Below are positions 17,410 to 25,784 of a stretch of DNA of 64,000 bases, one piece after another (within the stretch, counting starts at the first letter, position 1; every line of letters begins with the position of its first letter). The stretch is taken from NCBI GenBank assembly GCA_041918175.1, contig JAYRWE010000032.1:9422-73421 (forward strand), written 5' to 3'. Origin of the DNA: JABWAN01 sp041918175. Lineage in GTDB: Bacteria > Zhuqueibacterota > Zhuqueibacteria > Zhuqueibacterales > Zhuqueibacteraceae. The notes under the pieces are model-generated. The model saw only the letters and a program-made list of their open reading frames with translations, was not told the origin of the DNA and did not search any database. The position numbers and the translations under genes are program-made.

Positions 17410-17880
17410 ATGAGACGAAAAAAGATCCAAGTTGTTTTGAACAACAATGAAAATTGGGAACATCGCTGGGCGAGATGGGCTAGCATTTTGGCCACGGTTG
17501 TTACCGTTGCGGCTTTGTATTTTGGTGTGAAAACTTATACACAAACTGCAGATGCTCAATCCTATGCACTTGCAGTCAGCCTGCTACAAGATTATCTAAG
17601 GCTGGCAGTAGAACAGCCGCTATTAGCGAAGCAAGCCGAGTCACCTGATTGTAATTACCCCATCGATGAAGGCTATGAATGGTTTGCTTCTCACGCAATT
17701 CTAACAGCCGAATCGATATACAATCTAGAGAATGATGACAAATCATGGCGAGAAACTATAGCCAGCATTGTTGAAGACCATCGGTGCTATATTTTTAGTC
17801 CAGAATTTCCGTGCAAAGAGTATGACCCCGAATTCATTCAGTTTGTCGAAGCACAGTTAAATTCCAAAATCTGTGAATGA
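17410..17880 (+). CDS. Single-pass membrane protein, unknown
   Basis: A 156-residue protein with one N-terminal membrane helix (about residues 20-38, ARWASILATVVTVAALYFG) and a soluble remainder predicted mostly helical, with several Cys residues (CNYP, CYIF, CKEYD, CE). I do not recognise a family. Its DNA looks more AT-rich and its codon choice less biased than that of the neighbouring exoprotein genes, which may indicate recent acquisition. It starts 16 bases after the DUF11 gene and its end overlaps the open frame of the next gene, though not its probable start. Confidence 0.65.
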   Translation: MRRKKIQVVLNNNENWEHRWARWASILATVVTVAALYFGVKTYTQTADAQSYALAVSLLQDYLRLAVEQPLLAKQAESPDCNYPIDEGYEWFASHAILTAESIYNLENDDKSWRETIASIVEDHRCYIFSPEFPCKEYDPEFIQFVEAQLNSKICE

Positions 17881-17899
17881 ACAAAGCTTTGTTTTTCTC

Positions 17900-18015
17900 T
17901 CGTTCCCGCGCTCCGCGTGGGAATGCAAACTAGACGCTTTGCGTCGAATGCATTTCGAGCCGATGAAAAATTGCAAGCGACATAACACCCCCCTAACCCC
18001 CCTCAAGGGGGGAAT
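17900..18015. repeat. Two adjacent dispersed repeats before the PorV-like gene
   Basis: First, CGTTCCCGCGCTCCGCGTGG (17901-17920) forms an imperfect GC hairpin, and GACGC/GCGTC pair at 17933-17945; this resembles a palindromic element widespread in bacterial genomes. Second, at 17985-18015, is copy 2 of the C-tract/G-tract repeat seen at 8589-8624. Both are in open frame with the following gene, giving a spurious N-terminal extension (PRSAWECKLDALRR, TPLTPLKGG). Confidence 0.7.
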
Positions 18016-19099
18016 GGTTTTCCTCTGCGCGATACTGTTTGCAAGCGCGAACCCCTCCTTCGCGCAAACGCAATGGCATGAAGGCAGCCGCGCGGGCGCG
18101 ATGGGCGGCGCGTTTCTCGCGATCTCGAATGACGTGAATGCGCTCGCATTCAATCCCGCGGGGTTGGTGTATGCGCCGCAAAAGTGGATGGCGGAATTTA
18201 GCTTGCAAAATCCGTTTGCCTCGGGGTTGCCGTTTCGCGAGAGTTTGCGCAATGATCGGGTGCTCACGGCTTCGAGCTTCGGTGTGGTGTATAATCGCCT
18301 CAGCCGGCCGAATCAAACGCGGCCCGTGCTTGTGATGGGCGACATGAATTTCTCCGCGCCGAAACCAACGCCGCGCACGCCGGCGACATCGAATGCCTAT
18401 TCACTCGGCTTGGCCGGCAGCATATTCAATTCGGGTTTGCTGAATCACATTGCCGTGCATGCGAGCCTCAGCAAAGGCTTTTTTGAAAAGGAAGAAGCCG
18501 ACGCGCGCACGAATCATTTTGCGCCGCGCGCGGCTTTCAGCGCCACGGCAAAACTTTTCGGCTTGCAATATGACGGACAAATTTTGCAAAACGCTGAAGT
18601 CAATTCCGAAGAAGAGCGCGCGGCAATCGCGGCGTTTTTTGAGCAACACGGGCGCGACCACTGGAGCCTCGGGCTTGATCTCGGTTTCATGGCAGAGTTG
18701 CATTCACGCGCGCATGTCGCATTGAGTTGGAATAATCTATTGCAACCCAAGCTGGCATTGGCGGAAAACGTTGCTGCGCCGCGCAGTATTCGCGGCGGCC
18801 TTGCTGTGCTTTTGCATGAGCCAAGGCAATGGCTTTTGGCGGTTGATTACGAACGCAATGGAACGTTTCCCCAACACCGCTTTTATCTCGGCATGGAAAG
18901 CAGCGTGCTGCCCAGCCATCCACACGCGCTGCGCGTGCGCGCCGGCGTGAATCGCAGTTGGCTCGCCGCTGGCTTCATGCTCGCGAAGCCCGGCGTGGTG
19001 GAATTGCATTATGCTTTCATGTGGCCCACGCTCTTTTCGGAAGATCGCCCCGAAGGATTTTTTCAACATCGTTTCTCACTAGCTTTTGCGAAAAAGTAA
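18014..19099 (+). CDS. PorV/UPF0164-like outer-membrane barrel protein
   Basis: A 361-residue protein from the ATG at 18014. Signal peptide MVFLCAILFASANPSFAQ is followed directly by GSRAGAMGGAFLAISNDVNALAFNPAGL, the typical start of PorV/PorQ/FadL-like barrels (consensus MGGAFxAxxDDxxAxxxNPAGL). Alternating strands follow and the chain ends in RFSLAFAKK. PorV-like proteins in the FCB group shuttle cargo of the type IX secretion system, which fits the sorting-type C-termini in this window, but other members have no such role. The upstream frame to 17873 is repeat-derived. An ATG at 17963, which would carry the repeat as part of the signal region, cannot be excluded. Confidence 0.75.
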   Translation: MVFLCAILFASANPSFAQTQWHEGSRAGAMGGAFLAISNDVNALAFNPAGLVYAPQKWMAEFSLQNPFASGLPFRESLRNDRVLTASSFGVVYNRLSRPNQTRPVLVMGDMNFSAPKPTPRTPATSNAYSLGLAGSIFNSGLLNHIAVHASLSKGFFEKEEADARTNHFAPRAAFSATAKLFGLQYDGQILQNAEVNSEEERAAIAAFFEQHGRDHWSLGLDLGFMAELHSRAHVALSWNNLLQPKLALAENVAAPRSIRGGLAVLLHEPRQWLLAVDYERNGTFPQHRFYLGMESSVLPSHPHALRVRAGVNRSWLAAGFMLAKPGVVELHYAFMWPTLFSEDRPEGFFQHRFSLAFAKK

Positions 19100-19168
19100 A
19101 TCGCGTGAATGACCAATACACCGCATTCAACAACAAGGAACGCTGATTTCATCATATTCCAATTTCTA

Positions 19169-19213
19169 AACCGCGAATAGACGCGAATCTAAAATTAGCG
19201 CCCATTCGCGGTT
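19169..19213. repeat. Hairpin AACCGCGAAT...ATTCGCGGTT
   Basis: A perfect 10-base inverted repeat with a 25-base loop that contains another GACGCGAAT. It lies between the PorV-like and OmpA-like genes. The arm sequence AATTCGCGGTT recurs at positions 5-15, suggesting a dispersed element. Confidence 0.55.
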
Positions 19214-19279
19214 CGAAAAACGGACCAATGGTTTAATCGGCGCTCCGAAGTGATTAGCAACCAAAAACAAGGAAAACGC

Positions 19280-21568
19280 ATGATGCTGCGCCAACTTCAA
19301 CTTCTCGCGCTCGTCTTTGCAGCCGCGTTATTTCCGCGTTGGGGCCTTGCGGAACAAAGTGAGCTGCCGCCCATCAAGAAGAGCCTGCGCATTACCGAAG
19401 CGTATGCGTGCAGTCTGAACGTGTGGAATGAGGAAACGCAAACGGGCGAGCAGGACGTCAAGCTCACGGACCTGCGCATCGTTTTGCGCGCGAATTATTT
19501 GGGCAGTTCGTTGCGCGAGCGCAAAGCCGCGCCGAAAAAAGCCGAGACCCAAGGCCATTTTCGATTGAAGCAACTTGCTTTGAAGTATTACAAAGATTGG
19601 CGGGGGCCGCAAAGCAATCCGGCTCAGTTAGAAGTCGTCGAAGGGGTTGAGTGGGATAAGCTAAAAATACGCGCGTGGCAAGAGTTCCCGTTGCAGCAAC
19701 TTTCTTCGGACAGCGCGTTGCCGCTGATCGATTTGCATTCAGCGGTCAAGATGGCGCGGAACGATCTCATGCGCATCGGACAATTCGAGTTTGTGGCGGA
19801 GCTGGCCGGTTTTTATGAATTGCGCTTTCAAGTGTATCAGCAACGGCGGCTCACGTTCGAAACGAGCGAATTGATCGAATTTCGCTGCCCGGACGAACGC
19901 CCGCAACTCGCGATACTCAAAGCGGGCGTGCTGCATGAAGTGCGCGTGCCTTATATTCACATTCCCCTCGTCGCTAGCACCTTCTTCGAACCCGGCTCGG
20001 CGCAGTGGAATCAAAATTCGACCGATCGCATTTTTCGCTCGGTCTTTTGGGGCTTGACCGCAAAACGTTCGGCGTGCAATCCGCTTGATGCGCGTTTGCT
20101 GCTGCTTGAAGATCCGACTTCGTCAGCTAGCGCGCCGGTGCAGGAAGAGTTGGCGCAACGCCGCGCAGAGACATTGCAACAGTTCGCACAAGAAAAAGCA
20201 GAGTCGTTTCACGGCCACGTTCCGTGCGCGGGCTTGATGAGCGCGCGCAACGGCAGCGTCAACGGGCATGCGGCAACGATCTGCTCGACGGGGATTAGAA
20301 TCGAAAAGCCGTGGGCCGGTCAAAGCGAGGTGTTCATCAAATCGACCGGCTCCGAAGTTTCGCCGCAATGGTTTGATGAAGAAAATCGTGTCGTGCCATT
20401 GGTTGCGTCGCTCGCAGCGCAGCGCACGATTTTTCAGCCGATCAAGCTCAAGCCGCTCGAAGATTCCGATTATATCGAATTGCGCTGTGAAAACAATTTG
20501 CCCGAGGCGCTCTTGGGCTGCGTGCGCAGCGCGATCCTCGAAATCACGAACAGTCGCGGCGAAAAGCGCGTGCAAAAATTGCGTTGGGAAGATTTACAAG
20601 CCGCGTCGTTGCGTTTGGATTCGCCGGAGCTGCGCGAGTTTTTAGTTCCGGGAAAGTTTCACGCGCGACTTGTATTGCAAACGAGCTATTCGAATTCTCC
20701 GCTCTCCAGTGCGACGGAGAGTTTTACCATCGCGCGCCGCAATATTGTGCGCGACGAAGTGTTTGCCTTGTCGCCCTATGATCGCGTGGATTTGATTTAT
20801 GCTTTGGATCATGAGCGCATTGCGGAATTGAGCGCGGAGATCGTGCGCACGGTGCGTGATAGCTTGACCGCGAACTCTGCTGATCTCTTTGTGTTGATCA
20901 CCGGTCATAGCGATAGCTTGGGTGAGCATCGCCCCCAAGGGGTGGGCCGCGATTATAATCTGGCGCTCGCTTTCAATCGCGCTTTATATTTGCGCCGGCT
21001 GTTGACGGATTCGTTGCGTGCGCGTGCAGCGCATGCGGGTTTGACGGCGCACCTGCGATCCGAAGCACTCTCTATCCCGCCGGTGTTCCGCGAGAACGTC
21101 GCACGCCACGTGAGCAACGCGGCGATTACGGAAGTTTTCAAACTTCCGAATTGCATCGCAACCGAATGCGCCGAAGACGAGCGGCAAAAATATTTGGACA
21201 TGTTGATCGAAGAAAAGCTGCGACATTTCAAAGCGGGCATGCGCACGGAAGGCGCGCAATTCGCAGATGTGCCTTCGGCCACGGAGGTGCGTACGCGCAT
21301 CGAGGTTTTACGGCCTTTGCTGCCGCTAGAAGTGGCAACCCTTACGTTTGAGGTCGCAGGCCAATTGCGCCGCGTGCATCTGGTGAGCACGGGCTTGGGC
21401 GCAGCGGTGCCATTTTATCGGCGTTTGGAAATTTCGGAAGAGTTGCAGGAAGTGTTTTGCCGCATGGGCTTCGCGCCGGAGGAGATGCCGCAATTCTTCT
21501 TTGGCAAAGATGCCTTCCCCGCCGGCCGTTTGATGAATCGCCGCGTGGAGTTGAATATGTTGTGGTGA
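19280..21568 (+). CDS. OmpA-like C-terminal domain protein, large insertion
   Basis: A 762-residue exported protein from the ATG at 19280, with AAGGAAA upstream and a signal peptide (MMLRQLQLLALVFAAALFPRWGLA). The first 480 residues are beta-rich and unrecognised. From about residue 490 the OmpA-like peptidoglycan-binding pattern appears: FALSPYDRVDLIYALD, LFVLITGHSDSLGE, NLALAFNRALYLRRLL. The last element, NRRVELNM, occurs only at the very C-terminus (about residue 755), so the domain carries an insertion of about 170 residues rich in charged helices. It probably anchors an outer-membrane complex to peptidoglycan. It is the third gene in a run of envelope genes. Confidence 0.75.
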   Translation: MMLRQLQLLALVFAAALFPRWGLAEQSELPPIKKSLRITEAYACSLNVWNEETQTGEQDVKLTDLRIVLRANYLGSSLRERKAAPKKAETQGHFRLKQLALKYYKDWRGPQSNPAQLEVVEGVEWDKLKIRAWQEFPLQQLSSDSALPLIDLHSAVKMARNDLMRIGQFEFVAELAGFYELRFQVYQQRRLTFETSELIEFRCPDERPQLAILKAGVLHEVRVPYIHIPLVASTFFEPGSAQWNQNSTDRIFRSVFWGLTAKRSACNPLDARLLLLEDPTSSASAPVQEELAQRRAETLQQFAQEKAESFHGHVPCAGLMSARNGSVNGHAATICSTGIRIEKPWAGQSEVFIKSTGSEVSPQWFDEENRVVPLVASLAAQRTIFQPIKLKPLEDSDYIELRCENNLPEALLGCVRSAILEITNSRGEKRVQKLRWEDLQAASLRLDSPELREFLVPGKFHARLVLQTSYSNSPLSSATESFTIARRNIVRDEVFALSPYDRVDLIYALDHERIAELSAEIVRTVRDSLTANSADLFVLITGHSDSLGEHRPQGVGRDYNLALAFNRALYLRRLLTDSLRARAAHAGLTAHLRSEALSIPPVFRENVARHVSNAAITEVFKLPNCIATECAEDERQKYLDMLIEEKLRHFKAGMRTEGAQFADVPSATEVRTRIEVLRPLLPLEVATLTFEVAGQLRRVHLVSTGLGAAVPFYRRLEISEELQEVFCRMGFAPEEMPQFFFGKDAFPAGRLMNRRVELNMLW

Positions 21569-21598
21569 GTACAAGAAAAGCGCTTCCCAGAATTACAC

Positions 21599-21656
21599 CG
21601 AAGTCACCGAGTTGTCGCCGCATAAAAGCTCTTTTCGGCGAATCTCTGTGACTTCG
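21599..21656. repeat. Nested inverted repeat between convergent genes
   Basis: CGAAGTCAC (21599-21607) pairs with GTGACTTCG (21648-21656), and TCGCCG (21615-21620) with CGGCGA (21636-21641). It lies between the convergent OmpA-like and PHP-domain genes, so it may act as a bidirectional terminator or be another dispersed palindrome. The remainder of this 203-base gap shows no feature. Confidence 0.5.
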
Positions 21657-21771
21657 TCCTCATTGGGCGGAAATGTTTTTGCTTTGTCCGCAAGAAGCGC
21701 ACTTCAAAGAAACGAAGCTTTTGCTTCATGGCCCGCACGCTTCAGGCGGAGCTTCAGCTTTTCAATCCGCA

Positions 21772-24099
21772 TCAAAATTTCGTATTGCCCATCACCTCCA
21801 CCACTTCTGCGAGAAAGCCCCAACCGCCTCCGCCGTTTTCGATTTTCAGCAACAACGTATTCACGCCCTTTTGCACCGGCGCGATGACGATATCCGAGCC
21901 GCTCGCCACGCCGCGATGCGCATCGTTGCGATGCACTTCTTTGCCGTTGAGCCACATGGCCACGCCGTCGTCGCTGCCGAGCAAGAAAAGCACTTCGCCG
22001 CTCGTGAGCGCAGTGAACTCGGTGTAGGCATACGCATTCGCTTTCTCCGTCGCGCCGTAGAGTTTGATGAAGTCAATCACACCGTCCGCGGGCGCCGCAG
22101 TCTTTTGCCAACGAATTCTCTTGCCCTTGCTGTTCACGTAGAGCGCATCCGCGGAGAATCTTTTTTCAATCGTATGAAACACCTCCAAACCGTGTTCTTT
22201 TTTGTAGAAAAATGGCCCCGCGATTTGCCAGTTCAGAATCGGTTTCTTGCGCGGATGATGGCGAAAAGCGGCCTTGAGAAAGCGGCGCTCCTTCACTTCT
22301 TTCGCATTGAGCAATGCGGTTTGCCATTGCATGCGCTCGCCGTGTTCCACGCGCGCGAGAGCGATCATCATCTTTTCCAGCGGCGTGGTTGCATTCGTCG
22401 CGGCGCGTTGCAGCGCGGTCTTCGCCGTGAGAGTGCGCTCGCGGCTGAGTTGTTTATAGATCGCCAAACGCAAATCTAGCTGCGCATGCTCCAGCATCGG
22501 CGCGAGTATGTCGCTTTTATTCGCGAGTGGGGCTTCTGCTAAATAACCAATCGCGGCTTTCATCATTGCCGGCTGCGTCGCGAGCTTTGCAACCAATTCC
22601 GTCGGACGGTGCGCTTGTTCATTAACCAACTGTTCCGCGCGTTCGCGCACGGAAGTGAACTTGCCGTCGTTGTCGGCATCAACCCAAATTGGATTGGTAA
22701 AACCGAGCGGCGTGATTGGCACCGGCGCATCGTGCATGAGCGGCGACATCGCCTGCTTGCCGCTCGCAATTACGACGTACCACGTATCGACTTGCGGCGC
22801 GACAGTGAGCGTGCGCTGAAAACGCACGGCGCTATCTTGCGGCGCAACAACAAAAGTTTCGAGCACTGCGCCATTGCCCACGAGTTGCACCGTATCGCAT
22901 GCGATCCAATGCGGCGCTTGCACGCGAATGTGAAAATCCACTTTGCCTTCACGCGGGGAAACTTGCGCGCCGATGGGGGCACCCTCGTTCGCAGAGAACT
23001 CCACATACAAGCCGCGATTGACCGAAACGTTGTGCTGCTTGATGCTCTTCGTTAATTCATTCTCATCCAACTTCGCCGGTTCCTCGCTTGTGCTAGCGAT
23101 ATAATTGCGCGGCACGCCCGCGAGATATTCCATCACATGATGACTGTCGGAATTTCCCACCGCAGTGAAGCGTTGGCCGTTGTTGAGCAAGTTAAACCAA
23201 TCTTGCTTCACGGAGACCGGGTTCTCTTCTTCCACAATCCAGCCGAGACCGCGATTCTCATTTAAAATTTCAAACGCATCGAAATCCCAACCCCAATTCG
23301 GATTATTGCTCGTCGCGAAGTTTTCATCGAGGCCGACTTCGGTAAAATATGCCGCGCCGGGCCAACGCGGATGGTTGAGTTGAATCACACGCTCGCCGGG
23401 CAAATCGCGCATGAGCTTGAAAAGCTCGTTCGCGTTTTTCAAATCATGTTTGAGCGGCGGATCGAGCAGCGGCACGGGGTAGGCATTGAAATGGCCGATG
23501 GGCGTGCTCACTTCATTGCCGATAGTCGTGGCCATGTGCGAAGTGAGTCCGAGCTTTTGACTCGTCGGCGCATAATCAACATGATGATTGTGATCCGTTG
23601 CCACGGCCCATTCCAAGCCTTCGCCAATGCATGAAATGATGCGCTCTTCCACATTGGAGTCACCGTGGCCCGAGTGCGTGAATGTGTGCAGGTGCATATC
23701 GCCGCCGATATAGCCGGGCGTCGCAATCTCGCGGTGCAATTGCGCGATGAGCCTCGCCTCGCCTTCGGGCGTGATTTTTACATGATGCACTTCCGCGGAA
23801 TATTCGAGGCCGCGCCCGGCCCACACTTCATATTCGCCCACGGGAATTTTCACCGTGCCTTTGCCTTCGCCCGAATAAATTGTGCTCTGCCGGCTCGCAA
23901 TAAGTCCATCAGATTTCACGCCGAGTTCGAAAGGTTTGCTTTCGCGCAAGAAAACAAGTTTGCCGGGCATAAGCGTGTTCGCGTCGCGATCGCGAATTTC
24001 GAATTGCAATGTGCCGAGGGCTTGTTGCGTTTGAGGCGCAGCAATAGCCGAGAACAGGAACGTGCCCAAGCAACAAAGAGAGGTCGTCATGAATTTCAT
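21772..24099 (-). CDS. Secreted CehA/McbA-type PHP metallohydrolase
   Basis: A 775-residue exported protein with signal peptide MKFMTTSLCCLGTFLFSAIA. Residues 131-173 carry the PHP-domain metal motif GGDMHLHTFTHSGHGDS and VATDHNHHVDY; further ligands are suggested by NEVSTPIGHF, LNHPRWPG and GNSDSHH. This matches the CehA/McbA family of PHP phosphoesterase-like proteins, some of which hydrolyse carbamates or phosphodiesters. A helical HEAT-like region (about 490-610) and a C-terminal sugar-binding-like beta domain (LFLLGSDDGVAMWLNGKEV, about 710-730) follow. An N-terminal peptide-associated beta domain (30-120) precedes the catalytic part. Substrate is unknown; it probably acts outside the cytoplasm. 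Confidence 0.85.
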   Translation of the reverse strand: MKFMTTSLCCLGTFLFSAIAAPQTQQALGTLQFEIRDRDANTLMPGKLVFLRESKPFELGVKSDGLIASRQSTIYSGEGKGTVKIPVGEYEVWAGRGLEYSAEVHHVKITPEGEARLIAQLHREIATPGYIGGDMHLHTFTHSGHGDSNVEERIISCIGEGLEWAVATDHNHHVDYAPTSQKLGLTSHMATTIGNEVSTPIGHFNAYPVPLLDPPLKHDLKNANELFKLMRDLPGERVIQLNHPRWPGAAYFTEVGLDENFATSNNPNWGWDFDAFEILNENRGLGWIVEEENPVSVKQDWFNLLNNGQRFTAVGNSDSHHVMEYLAGVPRNYIASTSEEPAKLDENELTKSIKQHNVSVNRGLYVEFSANEGAPIGAQVSPREGKVDFHIRVQAPHWIACDTVQLVGNGAVLETFVVAPQDSAVRFQRTLTVAPQVDTWYVVIASGKQAMSPLMHDAPVPITPLGFTNPIWVDADNDGKFTSVRERAEQLVNEQAHRPTELVAKLATQPAMMKAAIGYLAEAPLANKSDILAPMLEHAQLDLRLAIYKQLSRERTLTAKTALQRAATNATTPLEKMMIALARVEHGERMQWQTALLNAKEVKERRFLKAAFRHHPRKKPILNWQIAGPFFYKKEHGLEVFHTIEKRFSADALYVNSKGKRIRWQKTAAPADGVIDFIKLYGATEKANAYAYTEFTALTSGEVLFLLGSDDGVAMWLNGKEVHRNDAHRGVASGSDIVIAPVQKGVNTLLLKIENGGGGWGFLAEVVEVMGNTKF

Positions 24100-24384
24100 A
24101 GTGATTGTCTTTTCATTATTCTAAGAAACGATTTTTGAATTTTCTAAATCTACGCAACGGATTTTTTGCCCTGAAACACGCGAATGATATGAAAAGTTCT
24201 TTGCGTGAATTGGAGCGCGCAAGCATGGGAAACGGGAGGCTTCGCCGTAAGTTGAAACGAGACACGATGGAAAGTTCTTGGGGAGAAAGTAATACTCTGC
24301 GGGATGAGCAGCGAAGGGTGCGAAGCCATGGGGAAAAATTCTCAACGCGGCGATCCTTTGAACGGGTTGTGTGTTCGCGCGATT

Positions 24385-24836
24385 TTATTTCGCCAACAAC
24401 ATCTTCTTCATTTCCGAAACGAGGCCGTTGACGCGCACGTGATAAAGATAGACACTGGAAGCGTGATCGGCAAGCACGATTTCCAAGTCGCGCCAGCCGG
24501 AAGAGACGCCGTTTGTGCGAAAGCTTGCAGCGCGCTGGCCCATAGCGTTGTAATCAAAAATCTCCGCATGGTCGAAGTGGGTGTGTTGTCAAGAAATTTT
24601 GGTAGAAGGATTGATCGGGTTGGGAAAATTAGGTCCCACCTGCAAGCTTGCAGGTGGGGTATTGCCGTGGTCTTTGTTGCTGAAAGTCGCTTCAGAAATC
24701 AATTTGATTTCGTTAAGCAGCGCATATGCCGAAGCACACTGCGCAGCATTCGGCGCTGCGAGATTCACAAACTGTACGCGCATCGCATTCTTGGGAGAAA
24801 GAAAATCCGCCGGCAAGAACAACACGCGTTTGTGTG
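24385..24836 (-). pseudogene. Decayed exoprotein C-terminus with sorting-type domain
   Basis: On the minus strand the translation gives VGPNFPNPINPSTKIS, then a stop (TGA), then in the same frame EIFDYNAMGQRAASF and SSVYLYHVRVNGLVSEMKKMLLAK to a final TAA at 24385-24387. This is the C-terminal sorting-type domain found at the ends of exported proteins in this window (compare NYPNPFNPQTRI and GVYVYELRAG in the gene at 61.2 kb). The upstream part ends at the DUF2461 stop and has no catalytic domain, so only a fragment survives. A 24-base perfect palindrome is inserted just before PNP. The 285 bases between this fragment and the PHP gene hold nothing else recognised. Confidence 0.75.
24635..24658. 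repeat. 24-base perfect palindrome in the decayed gene
   Basis: CCCACCTGCAAG followed immediately by CTTGCAGGTGGG, with no loop. It sits inside the remnant exoprotein gene at the residue stretch before VGPNFPNP, where intact homologues have a short linker, so it appears to be an insertion. Confidence 0.65.
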
Positions 24837-25529
24837 CTAGCCCATTACTGCAACCAGCCACTTGTGCAGCGGCGCCATGTTCTTGTAATGCGCAAAAGCA
24901 ATATCGAGCAGCTTGGGCGCATGGAACTCTGCGGGGATTTTCATCTCAATGCCCGCGTGCATGCCGTTATGGAGAAGCAATTCCGCATTGGGGTGCTCCG
25001 CCTCGAAGCCGCGCGGAACTTTTTTATAAAACTTCCCGCCAAGATTATAGCCCTTCTTGGTGAGTTGCTTCGCAATTTTGTTCAACTCCGGCCCGAGCTT
25101 GGGATGCACACACGCCTTGCGATACACTTCCAATAGCTCCGGCGTGAATTCGTAAATGCCGATGCCGAGCATGAGCGTGGGCGGCTCCAGATGCATGTAA
25201 TAGCACGAGCATTCCATACGCGGTCGGCTCCCTTCCCAAAACATTATTCCCATGTGCGTTTTATACGGCGTCTTGTCCTTGCTGAAACGCGTATCACGGT
25301 TGAGGCGAAACAACGAACGATTCACGCGCGGGTCGGCGTTGACTTTGGGCGAGAGCTTTTGCAAACGCGCGCCCATGGCGATAACGAATTGCTCCGAAGG
25401 CAGCACGACGTTTTGCTCATACTCTTCGCGATGCGCGTCGAACCAGGCCTTGCTGTTATTCTGCGCAAGGTCTTTAAAGAATTTTACACTCGCTTTGGGA
25501 AAGCCGGGAAATTTTTCAGCGATTGCCAT
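24837..25529 (-). CDS. DUF2461 family protein
   Basis: A 230-residue soluble protein of the DUF2461 (TIGR02453) family. Characteristic blocks are LAQNNSKAWFDAHREEYEQNV near residues 21-41, VNRSLFRLNRDTRFSKDKTPYKTH, and SCYYMHLEPPTLMLGIGIYEF. AAGGA precedes the ATG. The biochemical role of the family is unknown. The gene is divergent from Memo and abuts the decayed exoprotein fragment downstream. Confidence 0.9.
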   Translation of the reverse strand: MAIAEKFPGFPKASVKFFKDLAQNNSKAWFDAHREEYEQNVVLPSEQFVIAMGARLQKLSPKVNADPRVNRSLFRLNRDTRFSKDKTPYKTHMGIMFWEGSRPRMECSCYYMHLEPPTLMLGIGIYEFTPELLEVYRKACVHPKLGPELNKIAKQLTKKGYNLGGKFYKKVPRGFEAEHPNAELLLHNGMHAGIEMKIPAEFHAPKLLDIAFAHYKNMAPLHKWLVAVMG

Positions 25530-25678
25530 AACTGCATCCTTTCATTCATGAAGGTAAGCGGAATGCTTCTTGTGCACGAGGCACATACACAGAGAAGACG
25601 AAAAAGCAATTACAAATTCGACCGGAGCCGCAGGCAAAATACCCGCGGCCGGCGCCGATGTCAAGCGCAAAGATTCTG

Positions 25679-25706
25679 TTGACATTTCAGGTTTTTCTCA
25701 TACATT
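25679..25706 (+). promoter_or_regulatory. Candidate sigma-70-type promoter for Memo
   Basis: TTGACA at 25679-25684 and TACATT at 25701-25706, spaced by 16 bases, about 80 bases before the ATG of the Memo gene. The -35 box is exact and the -10 box matches four of six positions. In FCB bacteria housekeeping promoters often deviate from this consensus, so this is tentative. Confidence 0.35.
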
Positions 25707-25784
25707 GCTCGCGCCATAAGCAGAATTGCCTACAACTCAACCGCACAGATATTATCGCGATCACTTTTTTCGGAATGAGCCGCA

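Noticed and set aside
24304..24840. Plus-strand open frame of 178 codons
   Set aside because: Lies over the sorting-type remnant read on the minus strand; no motif.
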